A stretch of 64,000 nucleotides of DNA from JBFHIZ01 sp963666475. Lineage in GTDB: Bacteria > Bacillota > Clostridia > Lachnospirales > Lachnospiraceae. The notes under the pieces were generated by a model. It was not told the DNA's origin. It worked only from the letters and a program-made list of their open reading frames with translations, and did not search any database. The position numbers were made by a program, and so were the translations under genes. Shown one piece after another: positions 7,103 through 16,453 of this stretch. Positions within the stretch are counted from its first letter, which is position 1, and every line of letters starts with the position of its first letter. The stretch lies in the NCBI GenBank assembly GCA_963666475.2, contig CAXXJM010000001.1:496001-560000 (forward strand). The letters are read 5' to 3'.

Positions 7103-9944
7103 TTTCATAGGGATAACGAATGCAAGAATATATATATTCATAGTTCTATTCCTGTTATTAGTGGCAGTCATGATTTATAGACTTTTCATGTTGCAAATTA
7201 TAAATGGAGAATCTTATTTAGAAGACTTCTCATATCAAACAACGAAGTCGATTACCATTCCGAGTTCCAGAGGAAATATTTACGATCGTAATGGTGAACT
7301 GCTTGCGTATAATGAATTGGCATATTCTGTAATGATTCAGGATTTAATTGAATCTGGTTCTGGAAAGAATGAAGAACTGAATCGTACCATCCTTCGTTTG
7401 ATTAATATGATTGAATCCAATCATGATTCGATCATTAGTGATTTTAATATTATTTTAAACGAAGAAAATGAATATGAGTTTGCGGTTTCAGGTACTACTT
7501 TAAAGAGATTTTTGGCAGATGTATATGAACACAGTTACACTTCGGAACTGACGTATGAAGAAGAAACATCTACGGCAGATGATATTATGAAAAAATTAGA
7601 AGGGTCTGATAGATATGCAATCGGAGAATATGATACAGACGCAGACGGAAACAAGGTGTTTGTTGAAGGTCTTGGCTATTCAAAAAAGGAAGCCTTGCAA
7701 ATTCTGACCATTCGTTATGCTATGAGTGCTAATAGTTATCAAAAGTATATAAAAACAACAGTTGCTCGTGAAGTATCAGAAGAAACTGTTGCAATGATCT
7801 ATGAAAATCAAGATGAGTTATTGGGTGTGAGTATTGATGAAGATACACTTAGAAAATATGTAGATGCCACCTATTTTTCTCATATAATCGGTTATACAGG
7901 TAGGATTTCCGCAGCTGAACTTACTACATATTCCGAAAACAGTGATTCTTACAGCATGAACGATATGGTAGGAAAATCTGGAATTGAAAAAGAAATGGAG
8001 CTTGAATTACAAGGAAAAAAAGGGTTGGAAGAAGTTGTTGTAAACAGTCTTGGAAAAGTAGTTCAGGTAATCTCGGAAGAAGAGCCTGTTGCTGGAAATG
8101 ATATCTATTTGACGATTGATAAAGATGTTCAAATACAGACTTATGACATTTTGGAACGACAGATTGCAGGAATCCTAATTACGAAGATTGTCAATCAGAG
8201 AACATTTACATTGAAAGAAGACGAGTCTAGTAGTAATATTCGTATTCCAATAACCGATGTTTGGTATGCATTAATCAATAATAGCATTATTGATATTCAA
8301 GCATTTTCTAATGACAATGCAAGTGATGTTGAAAGATCAGTTTATGTTTCATATGTAAACTATAAAGCGGATGTATTATTAAGATTAGAAGAAGAATTGA
8401 TTTCAAAAAGCACAATCTATGATGATTTGAGCGAACCATATAAAATTTATGAAAGTTTCATTGTGTCATTACTAGAAAGTCAAGGTGTCATTGATACGAG
8501 TGTCATTGATACAACGGATTCGATGTATTTGGATTGGAAGATTAATGAAACAATTTCTTTAAAAGATTATTTATCTTATGCAATTACGCAACAATGGGTT
8601 GATGTGCAATATCTGCAGTTAGAAGATGAATATTCTGATTCGGAAGAAGTATATGAAAGTCTAGTTGCATATATCCTAAATAACATAGAAGAAAACAATG
8701 ACTTCTCAAAGCGAATTTATAAGTATATGTTACGAGAAGGAGAAATATCCGGAAAAAGTATCTGCATGATTTTATGGGAGCAGGATGTTATTAACATTAG
8801 TTCAAAACGAATCGATGATCTGGAGAATGGTGTTGTAAGTCCTTTTGATTTTATGATTACCTTGATTGAAAATTTAGAAATTACACCAGCTCAACTTGCA
8901 CTCGATCCATGTTCTGGATCCTGTGTTATTACAGATGTAAATACAGGTGATGTAATCGCACTTGTTTCATATCCTGGTTATGATAATAATCGCCTCGCGA
9001 ATTCTGTTGATGCCCAATATTACAAACAGATTTCAACAGATCTTTCCAATCCGCAATGGAATTATGCTACACAGCAGAGAACAGCTCCGGGATCGACTTT
9101 TAAAATGGTATCTTCTGTAGCTGCTCTTGAAGAAGGTGTGATTGATACGTCCACGAAGATTACATGTACCGGTGTGTTTGATAAATTAACAGCGGCAGAA
9201 TATCATTGTTGGATCTATCCTGGAAGACACGGGCCTCTGAATGTACGTGAAGCAATTGCAAATTCTTGTAATAGTTTTTTTTATGAAGTTGGATATCGAC
9301 TTAGCCAGGACGAAGATGGATATAATGGTGAAGTCGGAATTGAAACATTAGCAAAATATGCGGATATGTTTGGGCTTACTGAAACAACGGGAATTGAAAT
9401 TGTTGAATCCTCTCCTCATGTTTCTGATAAATATCCAGTCCAGTCAGCAATTGGACAGGGAACAAACGATTTTACAACAATTGGATTAGCCAGATATATT
9501 ACAACAATTGCGAATCATGGAACTTGCTACAATTTAACTTTGTTAGACAAAATGACGGATCCAAATGGTAACTTATTAATCAATTATGAGGCCGAAGTTC
9601 GAAATACCGTAGAGATATCGGAAAGTACCTGGAATGCTGTTTATTCTGGAATGCGAGATGTTGTTTTGAAAAAAAGTTATTATAGTACCGTACCATTTGC
9701 GGTCGCTGGTAAGACCGGAACAGCACAGGAATCCAAATCGAGACCAAATCATGCTTTGTTTTTAGCATTTGCGCCATACGATAATCCAAAGGTGGCAATT
9801 TCGACTCGTATTGCATTTGGTTATGCTTCTGATTATGCTGCGGAAGTATCGAAAAATATTCTTCTGGCTTATTTTGGAGAAACGGATGTTTTGGAACAGG
9901 ATGCAGCCATTGTTCCTGATTCAAATGGACGAAACGAAGATTGA
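7080..9944 (+). CDS. mrdA: Penicillin-binding protein 2 (class B PBP, elongasome transpeptidase)
   Basis: PBP2 cross-links new peptidoglycan during elongation, paired with RodA. The product (about 954 residues) has one membrane anchor near the N-terminus, a pedestal domain with the SRGNIYDRNG motif, and a transpeptidase domain with STFK (serine about 672), SCN (about 729) and KTGTA (about 878). It is far longer than the usual 600-700 residues because about 240 residues (about 365-608) separate the TIDKDVQ segment from the CVITDVNTGDVIAL segment. The start is taken as TTG 7080, with GAGGAG 11 bases upstream; another TTG at 7047 is in frame but has no such site. Confidence 0.94.
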   Translation: MEKKQKNNFIGITNARIYIFIVLFLLLVAVMIYRLFMLQIINGESYLEDFSYQTTKSITIPSSRGNIYDRNGELLAYNELAYSVMIQDLIESGSGKNEELNRTILRLINMIESNHDSIISDFNIILNEENEYEFAVSGTTLKRFLADVYEHSYTSELTYEEETSTADDIMKKLEGSDRYAIGEYDTDADGNKVFVEGLGYSKKEALQILTIRYAMSANSYQKYIKTTVAREVSEETVAMIYENQDELLGVSIDEDTLRKYVDATYFSHIIGYTGRISAAELTTYSENSDSYSMNDMVGKSGIEKEMELELQGKKGLEEVVVNSLGKVVQVISEEEPVAGNDIYLTIDKDVQIQTYDILERQIAGILITKIVNQRTFTLKEDESSSNIRIPITDVWYALINNSIIDIQAFSNDNASDVERSVYVSYVNYKADVLLRLEEELISKSTIYDDLSEPYKIYESFIVSLLESQGVIDTSVIDTTDSMYLDWKINETISLKDYLSYAITQQWVDVQYLQLEDEYSDSEEVYESLVAYILNNIEENNDFSKRIYKYMLREGEISGKSICMILWEQDVINISSKRIDDLENGVVSPFDFMITLIENLEITPAQLALDPCSGSCVITDVNTGDVIALVSYPGYDNNRLANSVDAQYYKQISTDLSNPQWNYATQQRTAPGSTFKMVSSVAALEEGVIDTSTKITCTGVFDKLTAAEYHCWIYPGRHGPLNVREAIANSCNSFFYEVGYRLSQDEDGYNGEVGIETLAKYADMFGLTETTGIEIVESSPHVSDKYPVQSAIGQGTNDFTTIGLARYITTIANHGTCYNLTLLDKMTDPNGNLLINYEAEVRNTVEISESTWNAVYSGMRDVVLKKSYYSTVPFAVAGKTGTAQESKSRPNHALFLAFAPYDNPKVAISTRIAFGYASDYAAEVSKNILLAYFGETDVLEQDAAIVPDSNGRNED

Positions 9945-10008
9945 TATGTATTAGAATAAAAAGTATTTAATGTTTTTAGCATGTGTATCATGCAGATTGG
10001 AATGGAAA

Positions 10009-10692
10009 ATGGAAACTGAACTTGTATTGATTAAGAGTTATCCAAATGGGATTCTTGTGAATATAAATCAAGAAGCAGAGTTTGGGGAAGTAATTAAGGA
10101 ACTAGCAGTAAAGTTTCGAAAGAGTTCTGGTTTTTTTAAAGATGCGACTTTGGTCTTGTCCATTGAAGGCAGGGAATTATCGATTGCAGAAGAACATACA
10201 GTTGTTCAGACAATAGAAGAAAATTCAGAATTATCCATATGCAGTATCGTGGGTAAGGATAAACAAAAAGAAATATTTTTTGAAAAAAGAATGGAATTGC
10301 TTAAGCAAATGGCAAGACAGAATCAAGTTGTTGTAAAAGAAAATCGGATCATAACGGGATGTGTATCTTCTGGACAAAGTATCGAATCTGATTCGACAAT
10401 CATTGTAATTGGAGATGTGTTAAAGGGCGCTTCCGTGGTATCTGAGAAGGATGTAATAATTCTTGGCACACTTTATGGAGAGGCGATTGCAGGGGTTGAT
10501 AAGAAGAAAAATCATTTTGTTTACGCTACCTGTATGCAACCAGAATCTGTTGGTATTGGGAATATGATTCGAGAGTTTGATAAAAAAGAATTAAAGAAAA
10601 TGAAAAAAGATGTGCAATTGATTTGTCTAAAAGGACAAGACTTACATTTGCAAAAGCTAGATCAATATGTATTTGAGGATGAAATATGTTAA
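10009..10692 (+). CDS. minC: Septum site-determining protein MinC
   Basis: MinC inhibits FtsZ polymerisation and is normally recruited to the membrane by MinD. The 227-residue product has a MinC_N-like domain (about residues 1-95) and a C-terminal right-handed beta-helix with the IVIGDVLKGASVV and ILGTLYGEAIAG repeats. The RSGQ motif used for MinD contact in E. coli is SSGQ here (residues 120-123). The ATG at 10009 fits the family N-terminus better than an in-frame ATG at 9970, though its ribosome site (GGAATGGA) is weak. No minD or minE follows: the gene overlaps rodA by 7 bases. Confidence 0.9.
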   Translation: METELVLIKSYPNGILVNINQEAEFGEVIKELAVKFRKSSGFFKDATLVLSIEGRELSIAEEHTVVQTIEENSELSICSIVGKDKQKEIFFEKRMELLKQMARQNQVVVKENRIITGCVSSGQSIESDSTIIVIGDVLKGASVVSEKDVIILGTLYGEAIAGVDKKKNHFVYATCMQPESVGIGNMIREFDKKELKKMKKDVQLICLKGQDLHLQKLDQYVFEDEIC

Positions 10693-11795
10693 AGAAATAT
10701 AAGATACGTAATTATGATTTTATGTTGATGCTTTCAGTAATTATGATTGCACTCATTGGAGTCATGGTTGTCGGAAGCGCACAAGAAGATCTCCAAATGA
10801 AACAGATTTATGGTACGATTGCAGGAGTTGTAATTATGATTGTCGTTTCGTTGATAGACTACAGTTTTATTTTAAAGTTTTACTGGGTCATATATGCTCT
10901 TGGGATAGGTGTTCTGCTTGCTGTAAAAACTTCTTTAGGAACGACGGTATATGGAGCACAACGTTGGATCGATATAGGAGGGTTTCGCTTTCAACCGTCT
11001 GAAATGGAAAAGATTATATTGATTTTATTTTTTGCACAGTTTATTATGAAGTATAAGGATAAATATTCAACTTTCATTATGACAGTGTTCTCATTATTAT
11101 TTTTATTAGTTCCCTTAGGCTTAATATATTCGCAGCCGGACTTATCAACTAGTATTGTGGTGATTTTATTATTTTGTTCGATTTTGTTTTTAGCAGGATT
11201 GAATTGGAAAGTTATTGTTGGTATAATTTCGGTTATTCTTCCTTCAGCAGTCATATTCATGGTGTTGATTATGCAAGAAAACCAGACGATAATCAATCCT
11301 TATCAAAAAAAACGTATCATGGGTTTTTTATATCCCTATGATTATATTGATATCTCTTATCAGCAATTAAATTCTTTGATTGCAATTGGATCAGGGCAGT
11401 TATGGGGGAAGGGTCTGGACAATAATTCAATTACCTCCGTAAAAAATGGAAATTTTATTTCTCAGGCACAGACGGACTTTATTTTTTCTATCGTTGGAGA
11501 AGAACTTGGATTCATAGGTTGTATGCTAGTGATTCTTCTTGTATTGTTTATTGTTATTAAGTGTTTTCTGATTGCCAGAAGGGCACAGGATTTAGCGGGT
11601 TCGCTTATAGCGGGTGGAGTGGCTGCTTTATTAGGATTTCAAAGCATTGTGAATATTGGTGTTGCTACATTCTTGATACCAAACACTGGGATTCCACTTC
11701 CGTTTGTCAGTTATGGTTTAACTTCATTGTTTATTTCTTTTGCTGCAATTGGTGTCGTATTAAATGTAAGGTTACAAGGATTGAAAAAAATATAA
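10686..11795 (+). CDS. rodA: RodA/FtsW/SpoVE family peptidoglycan glycosyltransferase
   Basis: SEDS-family glycosyltransferase that polymerises lipid II, here most likely the elongasome enzyme working with PBP2. The 369-residue product has about ten hydrophobic segments. The family signatures GAQRWIDIGGFRFQPSE and NTGIPLPFVSYG are clear, as is the GSGQLWGKGL motif in the large outer loop. Its position after mreBCD and PBP2 favours RodA over FtsW. It overlaps minC by 7 bases. Confidence 0.93.
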   Translation: MLKKYKIRNYDFMLMLSVIMIALIGVMVVGSAQEDLQMKQIYGTIAGVVIMIVVSLIDYSFILKFYWVIYALGIGVLLAVKTSLGTTVYGAQRWIDIGGFRFQPSEMEKIILILFFAQFIMKYKDKYSTFIMTVFSLLFLLVPLGLIYSQPDLSTSIVVILLFCSILFLAGLNWKVIVGIISVILPSAVIFMVLIMQENQTIINPYQKKRIMGFLYPYDYIDISYQQLNSLIAIGSGQLWGKGLDNNSITSVKNGNFISQAQTDFIFSIVGEELGFIGCMLVILLVLFIVIKCFLIARRAQDLAGSLIAGGVAALLGFQSIVNIGVATFLIPNTGIPLPFVSYGLTSLFISFAAIGVVLNVRLQGLKKI

Positions 11796-11823
11796 ATATT
11801 TGAATAGAAAAGGAGGGAAAGAC

Positions 11824-12219
11824 ATGAATATCGCGTTAATAGCGCATGACGGAAAGAAGAAGCTTATGCAGAATTTCTGTATTGCATACAAAGGAATTTT
11901 ATCAAAAAATGAGTTGTTTGCAACTGGTACCACAGGAAGGCTGATTGAAGAGGTGACGAATTTATCCGTACATAAACATTTAGCTGGACACTTAGGAGGA
12001 GAGCAGCAAATTGGTGCTCAAATCGAACATAATCAAATCGATCTTGTTATTTTTTTGAGAGATCCATTAAATGCAAAGTCTCACGAACCTGATGTTAACA
12101 ATGCGGTTCGGTTATGTGATATGCACAATATTCCTTTGGCAACAAATTTAGCTTCGGCTGAGTTATTAATTAAATCATTGGATAGAGGAGATCTTGAGTG
12201 GCGTGAAATGTATAAATAA
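11824..12219 (+). CDS. mgsA: Methylglyoxal synthase
   Basis: Converts dihydroxyacetone phosphate to methylglyoxal and phosphate, a bypass of lower glycolysis under phosphate stress. The 131-residue product begins MNIALIAHDGKK and has the TGTTG phosphate-binding motif, the GGEQQIGAQI segment, and FLRDPL carrying the catalytic aspartate region. The ATG at 11824 is preceded by AAAGGAGGG. An in-frame TTG at 11800 is too far upstream of that site. It is the last gene of the shape operon, a placement seen in related Clostridia. Confidence 0.96.
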   Translation: MNIALIAHDGKKKLMQNFCIAYKGILSKNELFATGTTGRLIEEVTNLSVHKHLAGHLGGEQQIGAQIEHNQIDLVIFLRDPLNAKSHEPDVNNAVRLCDMHNIPLATNLASAELLIKSLDRGDLEWREMYK

Positions 12220-13186
12220 GATTAAAAAAATTTTATGTATATTTCTTACTCTCGTTGTATTTCTTACAGGATGCACATCCATACCGATTCAAATGTCATA
12301 TGATCCAGAATATCAAGTCGGTTGTTTTCGAATGGATGTTTCTGTATCAGGAAGTAAGCTCGATACTTTTTCAAAGAACCTTTGCGTCTCAAATGAAGAA
12401 ATCTATGGCGATTTAGAGACTGTCATTACAGAGCCTGAAGCTGCAGGTTTGTTTTCTGTTAATGATGCGTCAGTTCTTTATGCAAAAAATATTCATGAAC
12501 AACTTGACCCAGCAAGTTTAACAAAGATTTTGACAGCTATTGTTGCATTGAAATATGGAAATCTTGAAGATGAGGTTGTTATCGGAGATGAAATCGAGGG
12601 ATTAGAATCAGATGCACAGACTTGTGGATTAGAAGAAGGTGACGTTGTTACGATGTCACAACTTTTATATGTCCTTTTAATTTGGTCTGCGAATGATGCT
12701 GCATTATCAATTGCTAAACATGTGGGAGGTTCTGTTGATCAATTTGTCGAAATGATGAATGAAGAAGCTTTGCGTGTTGGAGCGACCAACTCACATTTTA
12801 TGAATCCGCATGGGTTGACGGAAGAAAATCACTATATTACACTATATGATTTGTATTTAATCTTTAATGAAGCTCTGTCTTATTCTGTGTTCCGTGACAT
12901 TATTCAATGTGCCACCTATAAATCCGTATATCAGGACAAGGATGGAAATGAGAAATCCTTTGACGTTCTTTCTACAAATTTATACTTGCGTGGTGACGTA
13001 GAGACACCGGATACGGTTCGTGTGGCAGGTGGAAAAACTGGAACAACATATGCAGCAGGAAATTGTCTTTTAATCTATGGATTGGATAGTATAAATAGAG
13101 AATACATTGCAATTATGTTGAATTCAGCCAGTAAGCAAATAATGTATGAACAAATGACTGATTTACTGAAAGAAATCGGAAAATGA
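12203..13186 (+). CDS. D-alanyl-D-alanine carboxypeptidase (S11 family), predicted lipoprotein
   Basis: Trims the terminal D-Ala from peptidoglycan pentapeptides. The N-terminus is a lipoprotein signal ending in the lipobox FLTGC, so the enzyme is probably tethered to the outer face of the membrane. The active-site motifs are SLTK, SAN and KTGTT in the usual order. The start is uncertain: GTG 12203 (about 327 residues) gives a 12-base gap to GAGGAG, while TTG 12194 gives only 3. Either way it overlaps the mgsA end. A C-terminal amphipathic anchor typical of DacA is not obvious, consistent with lipid anchoring. Confidence 0.9.
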   Translation: MKCINKIKKILCIFLTLVVFLTGCTSIPIQMSYDPEYQVGCFRMDVSVSGSKLDTFSKNLCVSNEEIYGDLETVITEPEAAGLFSVNDASVLYAKNIHEQLDPASLTKILTAIVALKYGNLEDEVVIGDEIEGLESDAQTCGLEEGDVVTMSQLLYVLLIWSANDAALSIAKHVGGSVDQFVEMMNEEALRVGATNSHFMNPHGLTEENHYITLYDLYLIFNEALSYSVFRDIIQCATYKSVYQDKDGNEKSFDVLSTNLYLRGDVETPDTVRVAGGKTGTTYAAGNCLLIYGLDSINREYIAIMLNSASKQIMYEQMTDLLKEIGK

Positions 13187-13188
13187 GA

Positions 13189-13217
13189 TTGTTTTTTTTG
13201 ACTGAATCTACTATAAT
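13189..13217 (+). promoter_or_regulatory. Predicted SigA-type promoter
   Basis: TTGTTT (13189-13194), 17-base spacer, TATAAT (13212-13217), in the gap before the P-loop gene at 13273. No terminator is visible before it, so read-through from the DD-carboxypeptidase gene is also possible. Confidence 0.5.
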
Positions 13218-13272
13218 TAATGTAAATAAATAGTTGCTTTGAAACTGTGAATCATACTCAGGAGGTATTGCA

Positions 13273-13692
13273 ATGATCAATTTAATTGTAGGAGAAAAGG
13301 GGAAAGGCAAGACCAAAGAAATTCTCGATCTTGTAAATGCAAAAGTCAAAAGCTCAGAAGGGAACATCGTTTATCTTGACAAAAATGCTAAGCATATGTA
13401 CGAGTTAAACAATAAAATTCGATTGATCGATGTTTCCGAATACAAAGTAAGAAATAGTGATGAATTTCTAGGTTTTTTAAAAGGTATCTTATCCCAAGAT
13501 CGTGATCTTCAGCATATGTATTTTGATAGTTTCTTAAACATTGCATGTGTAGATGAATCTAATTTTGAGGATGTAGTGCAAGATCTTGAGGATGTTTCCG
13601 AGCAATATGCAACTGATTTTGTTTTGAGTGTATCATTTAATAAAGAACAAATACCAGAAGAAGTAAAATCGAAAATTATTGTATCACTTTAA
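13273..13692 (+). CDS. Small P-loop protein of unknown function
   Basis: A 139-residue protein that begins with a Walker A-like motif, GEKGKGKTK (about residues 7-15). The rest is a small alpha/beta domain with no helicase, kinase or ABC signature that I recognise. Databases sometimes label such proteins PilT-like because of the P-loop; I see no pilus genes here. An AGGAGG lies before the ATG, and a promoter and terminator flank it, so it is probably expressed alone. Its place between a DD-carboxypeptidase and an envelope protein hints at a link to the cell surface, which is only guilt by association. Confidence 0.75.
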   Translation: MINLIVGEKGKGKTKEILDLVNAKVKSSEGNIVYLDKNAKHMYELNNKIRLIDVSEYKVRNSDEFLGFLKGILSQDRDLQHMYFDSFLNIACVDESNFEDVVQDLEDVSEQYATDFVLSVSFNKEQIPEEVKSKIIVSL

Positions 13693-13702
13693 TATATGAA
13701 TT

Positions 13703-13729
13703 AGCCTCGCGTGTGGCGGGGCTTTTTTT
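13703..13729 (+). terminator. Rho-independent terminator
   Basis: AGCCTCGC, 5-base loop, GCGGGGCT (8 pairs, one G-T), then seven T. It lies 10 bases after the P-loop gene. Confidence 0.85.
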
Positions 13730-13768
13730 ATCGTAATATATCATTTGAAAGAATCTAGAGGAATGCGA

Positions 13769-15160
13769 ATGGCAGGCAAAGGAAATGTTCGTTCTTATAA
13801 ACGTCCATTACAATTGAATATTGGAGTTATTTTATTTGTAATAATTTTTATATATCTTGTTGTAGCTGTGGTTGCGTATTCCACATCGAAACATATTGTT
13901 GGATATGAAGTAAGAAATGGTGAGTTGGAAATTTCAAATGTTTATACTGGAATTGCTTTAAGAGATGAAACGATTGTTTTAAATAATTCTTCAGGATATA
14001 TTTCATATTTCATTCAGGAAGCCTCCCGTATAGGTGTTGACGATATCGTTTGCTCGAGTAGTAATACGGATTTATATTCCGACTTATTGTACCAATCAGA
14101 TGAGAATACCACATCTATTTCTGAAGAAGAATCGGAGAAGTTGAAAGATAAGCTGGAAAATTACGTCTACGATATGGAAGAGGACAGTTTCCAATCGGTT
14201 TATAAACTAAAACATGAATTGGATATTTTGGTTTCAAAATATCGAAATAATGCGCTTAAGAATGATCTTCTTGTTATGAATTCACAAGACTCTTCCGGTG
14301 TATCGTTTCAAAAATCATTAAATACTGGTCTTGTAATATACAGTATAGATGGATATGAGGAAATTACACCAGAGATGATTTCGCAAAATGACTTTGATCC
14401 AGAGAAATACGAACGGGACGATCTATTATCAGGAGATTTCCTAGAAGCGGGTTCTCCGTGTTATAAGGTTATTACATCAGATTTGTGGAGCATTGTAATA
14501 TCTGTTGATGATGCTCGATATAATGAATTAGTGGAAGATGATTATGTGAAAATTCAATTTGCAGAAGATCAAACAGAGTCCTGGGCACAAATTCATCATA
14601 TAAACGGCATTGACGGAAAATTCATTGAACTTAAGTTTAATAATTCAATGATATCACATGCAACGGAACGATTCATAGATATAGAAATATTAGTAGATGA
14701 AGATTCAGGATTGAAAATTCCAAATACAGCAATCGTAGACAATATGTTCTTCTTAATTCCAAAAGAGTTCGTATTTTCTGATGGAGATATGGAGCAAGGT
14801 CCTTTTTATTTGTTGGTGAAAGCGTATACAGAGGATGGGGTAGAGTCAACTGAGCGATTAGATATAAGTATCTATGCAGAAACGGAAACATCCTACTATA
14901 TTGACATGAATTATTTGAATTATGGAAGTGTACTTCTCATGGAAAATTCACAATCAACATTTGAAGTGAACCAAACAGGAACATTAAAAGGCGTTTATAA
15001 TATTAATAAAGGTTACGCGAATTTTACGCAGATTACGATTTTGTACCAAAATGATGAATATTCTATTGTTCAGTCAAATTCAAAATATGGTCTTCGTGAG
15101 TTCGATTATATTATATTGGACTCGGATTCTGTTGAAGAAGATGATTTACTTTATCATTAA
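13769..15160 (+). CDS. HlyD-like envelope protein next to the ylmE-sepF pair
   Basis: A 463-residue protein with one membrane segment at about residues 20-45 and a long extracellular part of mostly beta structure with acidic coil segments. The layout resembles periplasmic adaptor (HlyD/membrane fusion) proteins, and an HlyD-like label is common for this clostridial family. No ABC or RND partner lies nearby. The ATG at 13769 is preferred because AGAGGA lies 6 bases upstream; an in-frame ATG at 13763 is too close to it. It starts the run leading into ylmE and sepF, so a role in division or envelope assembly is a reasonable inference. Confidence 0.72.
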   Translation: MAGKGNVRSYKRPLQLNIGVILFVIIFIYLVVAVVAYSTSKHIVGYEVRNGELEISNVYTGIALRDETIVLNNSSGYISYFIQEASRIGVDDIVCSSSNTDLYSDLLYQSDENTTSISEEESEKLKDKLENYVYDMEEDSFQSVYKLKHELDILVSKYRNNALKNDLLVMNSQDSSGVSFQKSLNTGLVIYSIDGYEEITPEMISQNDFDPEKYERDDLLSGDFLEAGSPCYKVITSDLWSIVISVDDARYNELVEDDYVKIQFAEDQTESWAQIHHINGIDGKFIELKFNNSMISHATERFIDIEILVDEDSGLKIPNTAIVDNMFFLIPKEFVFSDGDMEQGPFYLLVKAYTEDGVESTERLDISIYAETETSYYIDMNYLNYGSVLLMENSQSTFEVNQTGTLKGVYNINKGYANFTQITILYQNDEYSIVQSNSKYGLREFDYIILDSDSVEEDDLLYH

Positions 15161-15176
15161 TACATAGGAGGTTGTT

Positions 15177-15866
15177 TTGATCGTAGATAGATTACATGAA
15201 GTAAAAAAATTAATTCAAAATACCATTGATAATAAGAACTGTACACAGAAAGTTAGACTAATAGCTGTAAGTAAAACAAAACCTGTGGAAGATATCTCAG
15301 TGTTGTATCAAGAAGGCGTTCGCGATTTTGGAGAAAATAAAGTTCAAGAGCTGATACAAAAACAAGCCATACTTCCAAAAGATATCAAGTGGCATATGAT
15401 AGGACATCTGCAAAGGAACAAAGTGAAATACATTGCTGAATTTATATCTTTTATTCATAGCGTGGATTCTTTACGATTAGCAGAAGAAATAAGTAAACAG
15501 GCGGTCATTCATAAACGTACAATTTCAATTCTTTTAGAAGTTAATGTAGCTGAAGAAGAGTCAAAGTTTGGGTTATCCGTTGAAGAGGTTCCGGAAATAT
15601 ATAATGAAATCAAAAATCTTCCCGGAATAGAAGTGGTTGGATTGATGACAGTTGCTCCTTATACCTCAGATTCAGAGGAAAATCGACCTGTTTTTCAAAA
15701 ATTAAGGCAAGTATTAGTTGACATCAAGAGCAAAAACAAAGATAATATGAATATGATTGAGCTTTCTATGGGCATGAGCGGTGATTACCTTGTCGCTATT
15801 GAAGAAGGAGCCACGTTTGTACGCGTGGGAACCGGTATCTTTGGTGCTAGAAATTATTCGATTTAA
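15177..15866 (+). CDS. ylmE: PLP homeostasis protein YggS/YlmE
   Basis: A 229-residue COG0325 protein: an alanine-racemase-like TIM barrel that binds PLP and helps keep PLP and amino acid pools balanced. The PLP lysine lies in LIAVSKTKP near base 15258; HMIGHLQRNK and LSMGMSGDYLVAIEEGATFVRVGTGIFG are the other family blocks. The start is TTG at 15177 with AGGAGG 5 bases before it. It sits directly before sepF, the same pairing as ylmE-ylmF in the division cluster of Gram-positive bacteria. Confidence 0.95.
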   Translation: MIVDRLHEVKKLIQNTIDNKNCTQKVRLIAVSKTKPVEDISVLYQEGVRDFGENKVQELIQKQAILPKDIKWHMIGHLQRNKVKYIAEFISFIHSVDSLRLAEEISKQAVIHKRTISILLEVNVAEEESKFGLSVEEVPEIYNEIKNLPGIEVVGLMTVAPYTSDSEENRPVFQKLRQVLVDIKSKNKDNMNMIELSMGMSGDYLVAIEEGATFVRVGTGIFGARNYSI

Positions 15867-15889
15867 TTAGATACAAAGGAGAGAAATAA

Positions 15890-16390
15890 ATGGGGGCAAT
15901 GGACCGATTTTTAGATTATTTGAAAATTAATGAAGACGAGATCGACGTAGAGCCTATTGATGATGACGAAGACGAAGATGATGAAGATCTTGTGATTCGT
16001 CCAAAAGTATCGGGCGAGAAAGTGGATAAGGGACAAAAGATCATGGAGCAGAGAAATTTGAAGCCAAGAGCAATTGACCACAAACCAGTTGAAAAACCAA
16101 TTAAAAAGCATTTAGGCGGTGAGGGCGATGTCTGTGTAATTAGACCCAAAGCAGTTGAGGATGCTCGTGAGATTCTCCTTACATACATGGAAAATAAGTC
16201 TATTATTCTGAATTTAGAAGGACTTGAACAAAAAATTGCGCAAAGAATTATAGATTTTATTGGTGGTGCTTGTTTTGCACTAGATGGAAATCTTCAAAAA
16301 ATTAGTGAATATATCATTATCATTACACCAAAAAATGTTGGAGTATCGGGTGATCTGTTAGATGTGTTTACAGATGGAATTTTATATTAA
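15890..16390 (+). CDS. sepF: Cell division protein SepF
   Basis: SepF anchors FtsZ to the membrane and helps arrange the Z-ring. The 166-residue product has an N-terminal stretch (MGAMDRFLDYLKI) that fits the membrane-binding amphipathic helix, a very acidic linker at about residues 18-35, and the C-terminal SepF domain (about 80-160) with the VCVIRPKAVEDAREI and RIIDFIGGACFALDG blocks. AAAGGAGAG precedes the ATG. A terminator follows. Confidence 0.95.
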   Translation: MGAMDRFLDYLKINEDEIDVEPIDDDEDEDDEDLVIRPKVSGEKVDKGQKIMEQRNLKPRAIDHKPVEKPIKKHLGGEGDVCVIRPKAVEDAREILLTYMENKSIILNLEGLEQKIAQRIIDFIGGACFALDGNLQKISEYIIIITPKNVGVSGDLLDVFTDGILY

Positions 16391-16400
16391 TTCAAGAATA

Positions 16401-16434
16401 AAAAACTTCCTGTTTTTGAATAGGAAGTTTTTTT
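16401..16434 (+). terminator. Rho-independent terminator after sepF
   Basis: AAAAACTTCCT, 10-base loop, AGGAAGTTTTT, then more T. It lies between sepF and aroB. Confidence 0.85.
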
Positions 16435-16453
16435 AAAAGAAGGAGATATACAA

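Noticed and set aside
15911..16188. Minus-strand frames opposite sepF
   Set aside because: They mirror the acidic GAT/GAA repeat of the SepF linker. The serine-rich product is an artefact of that codon bias.
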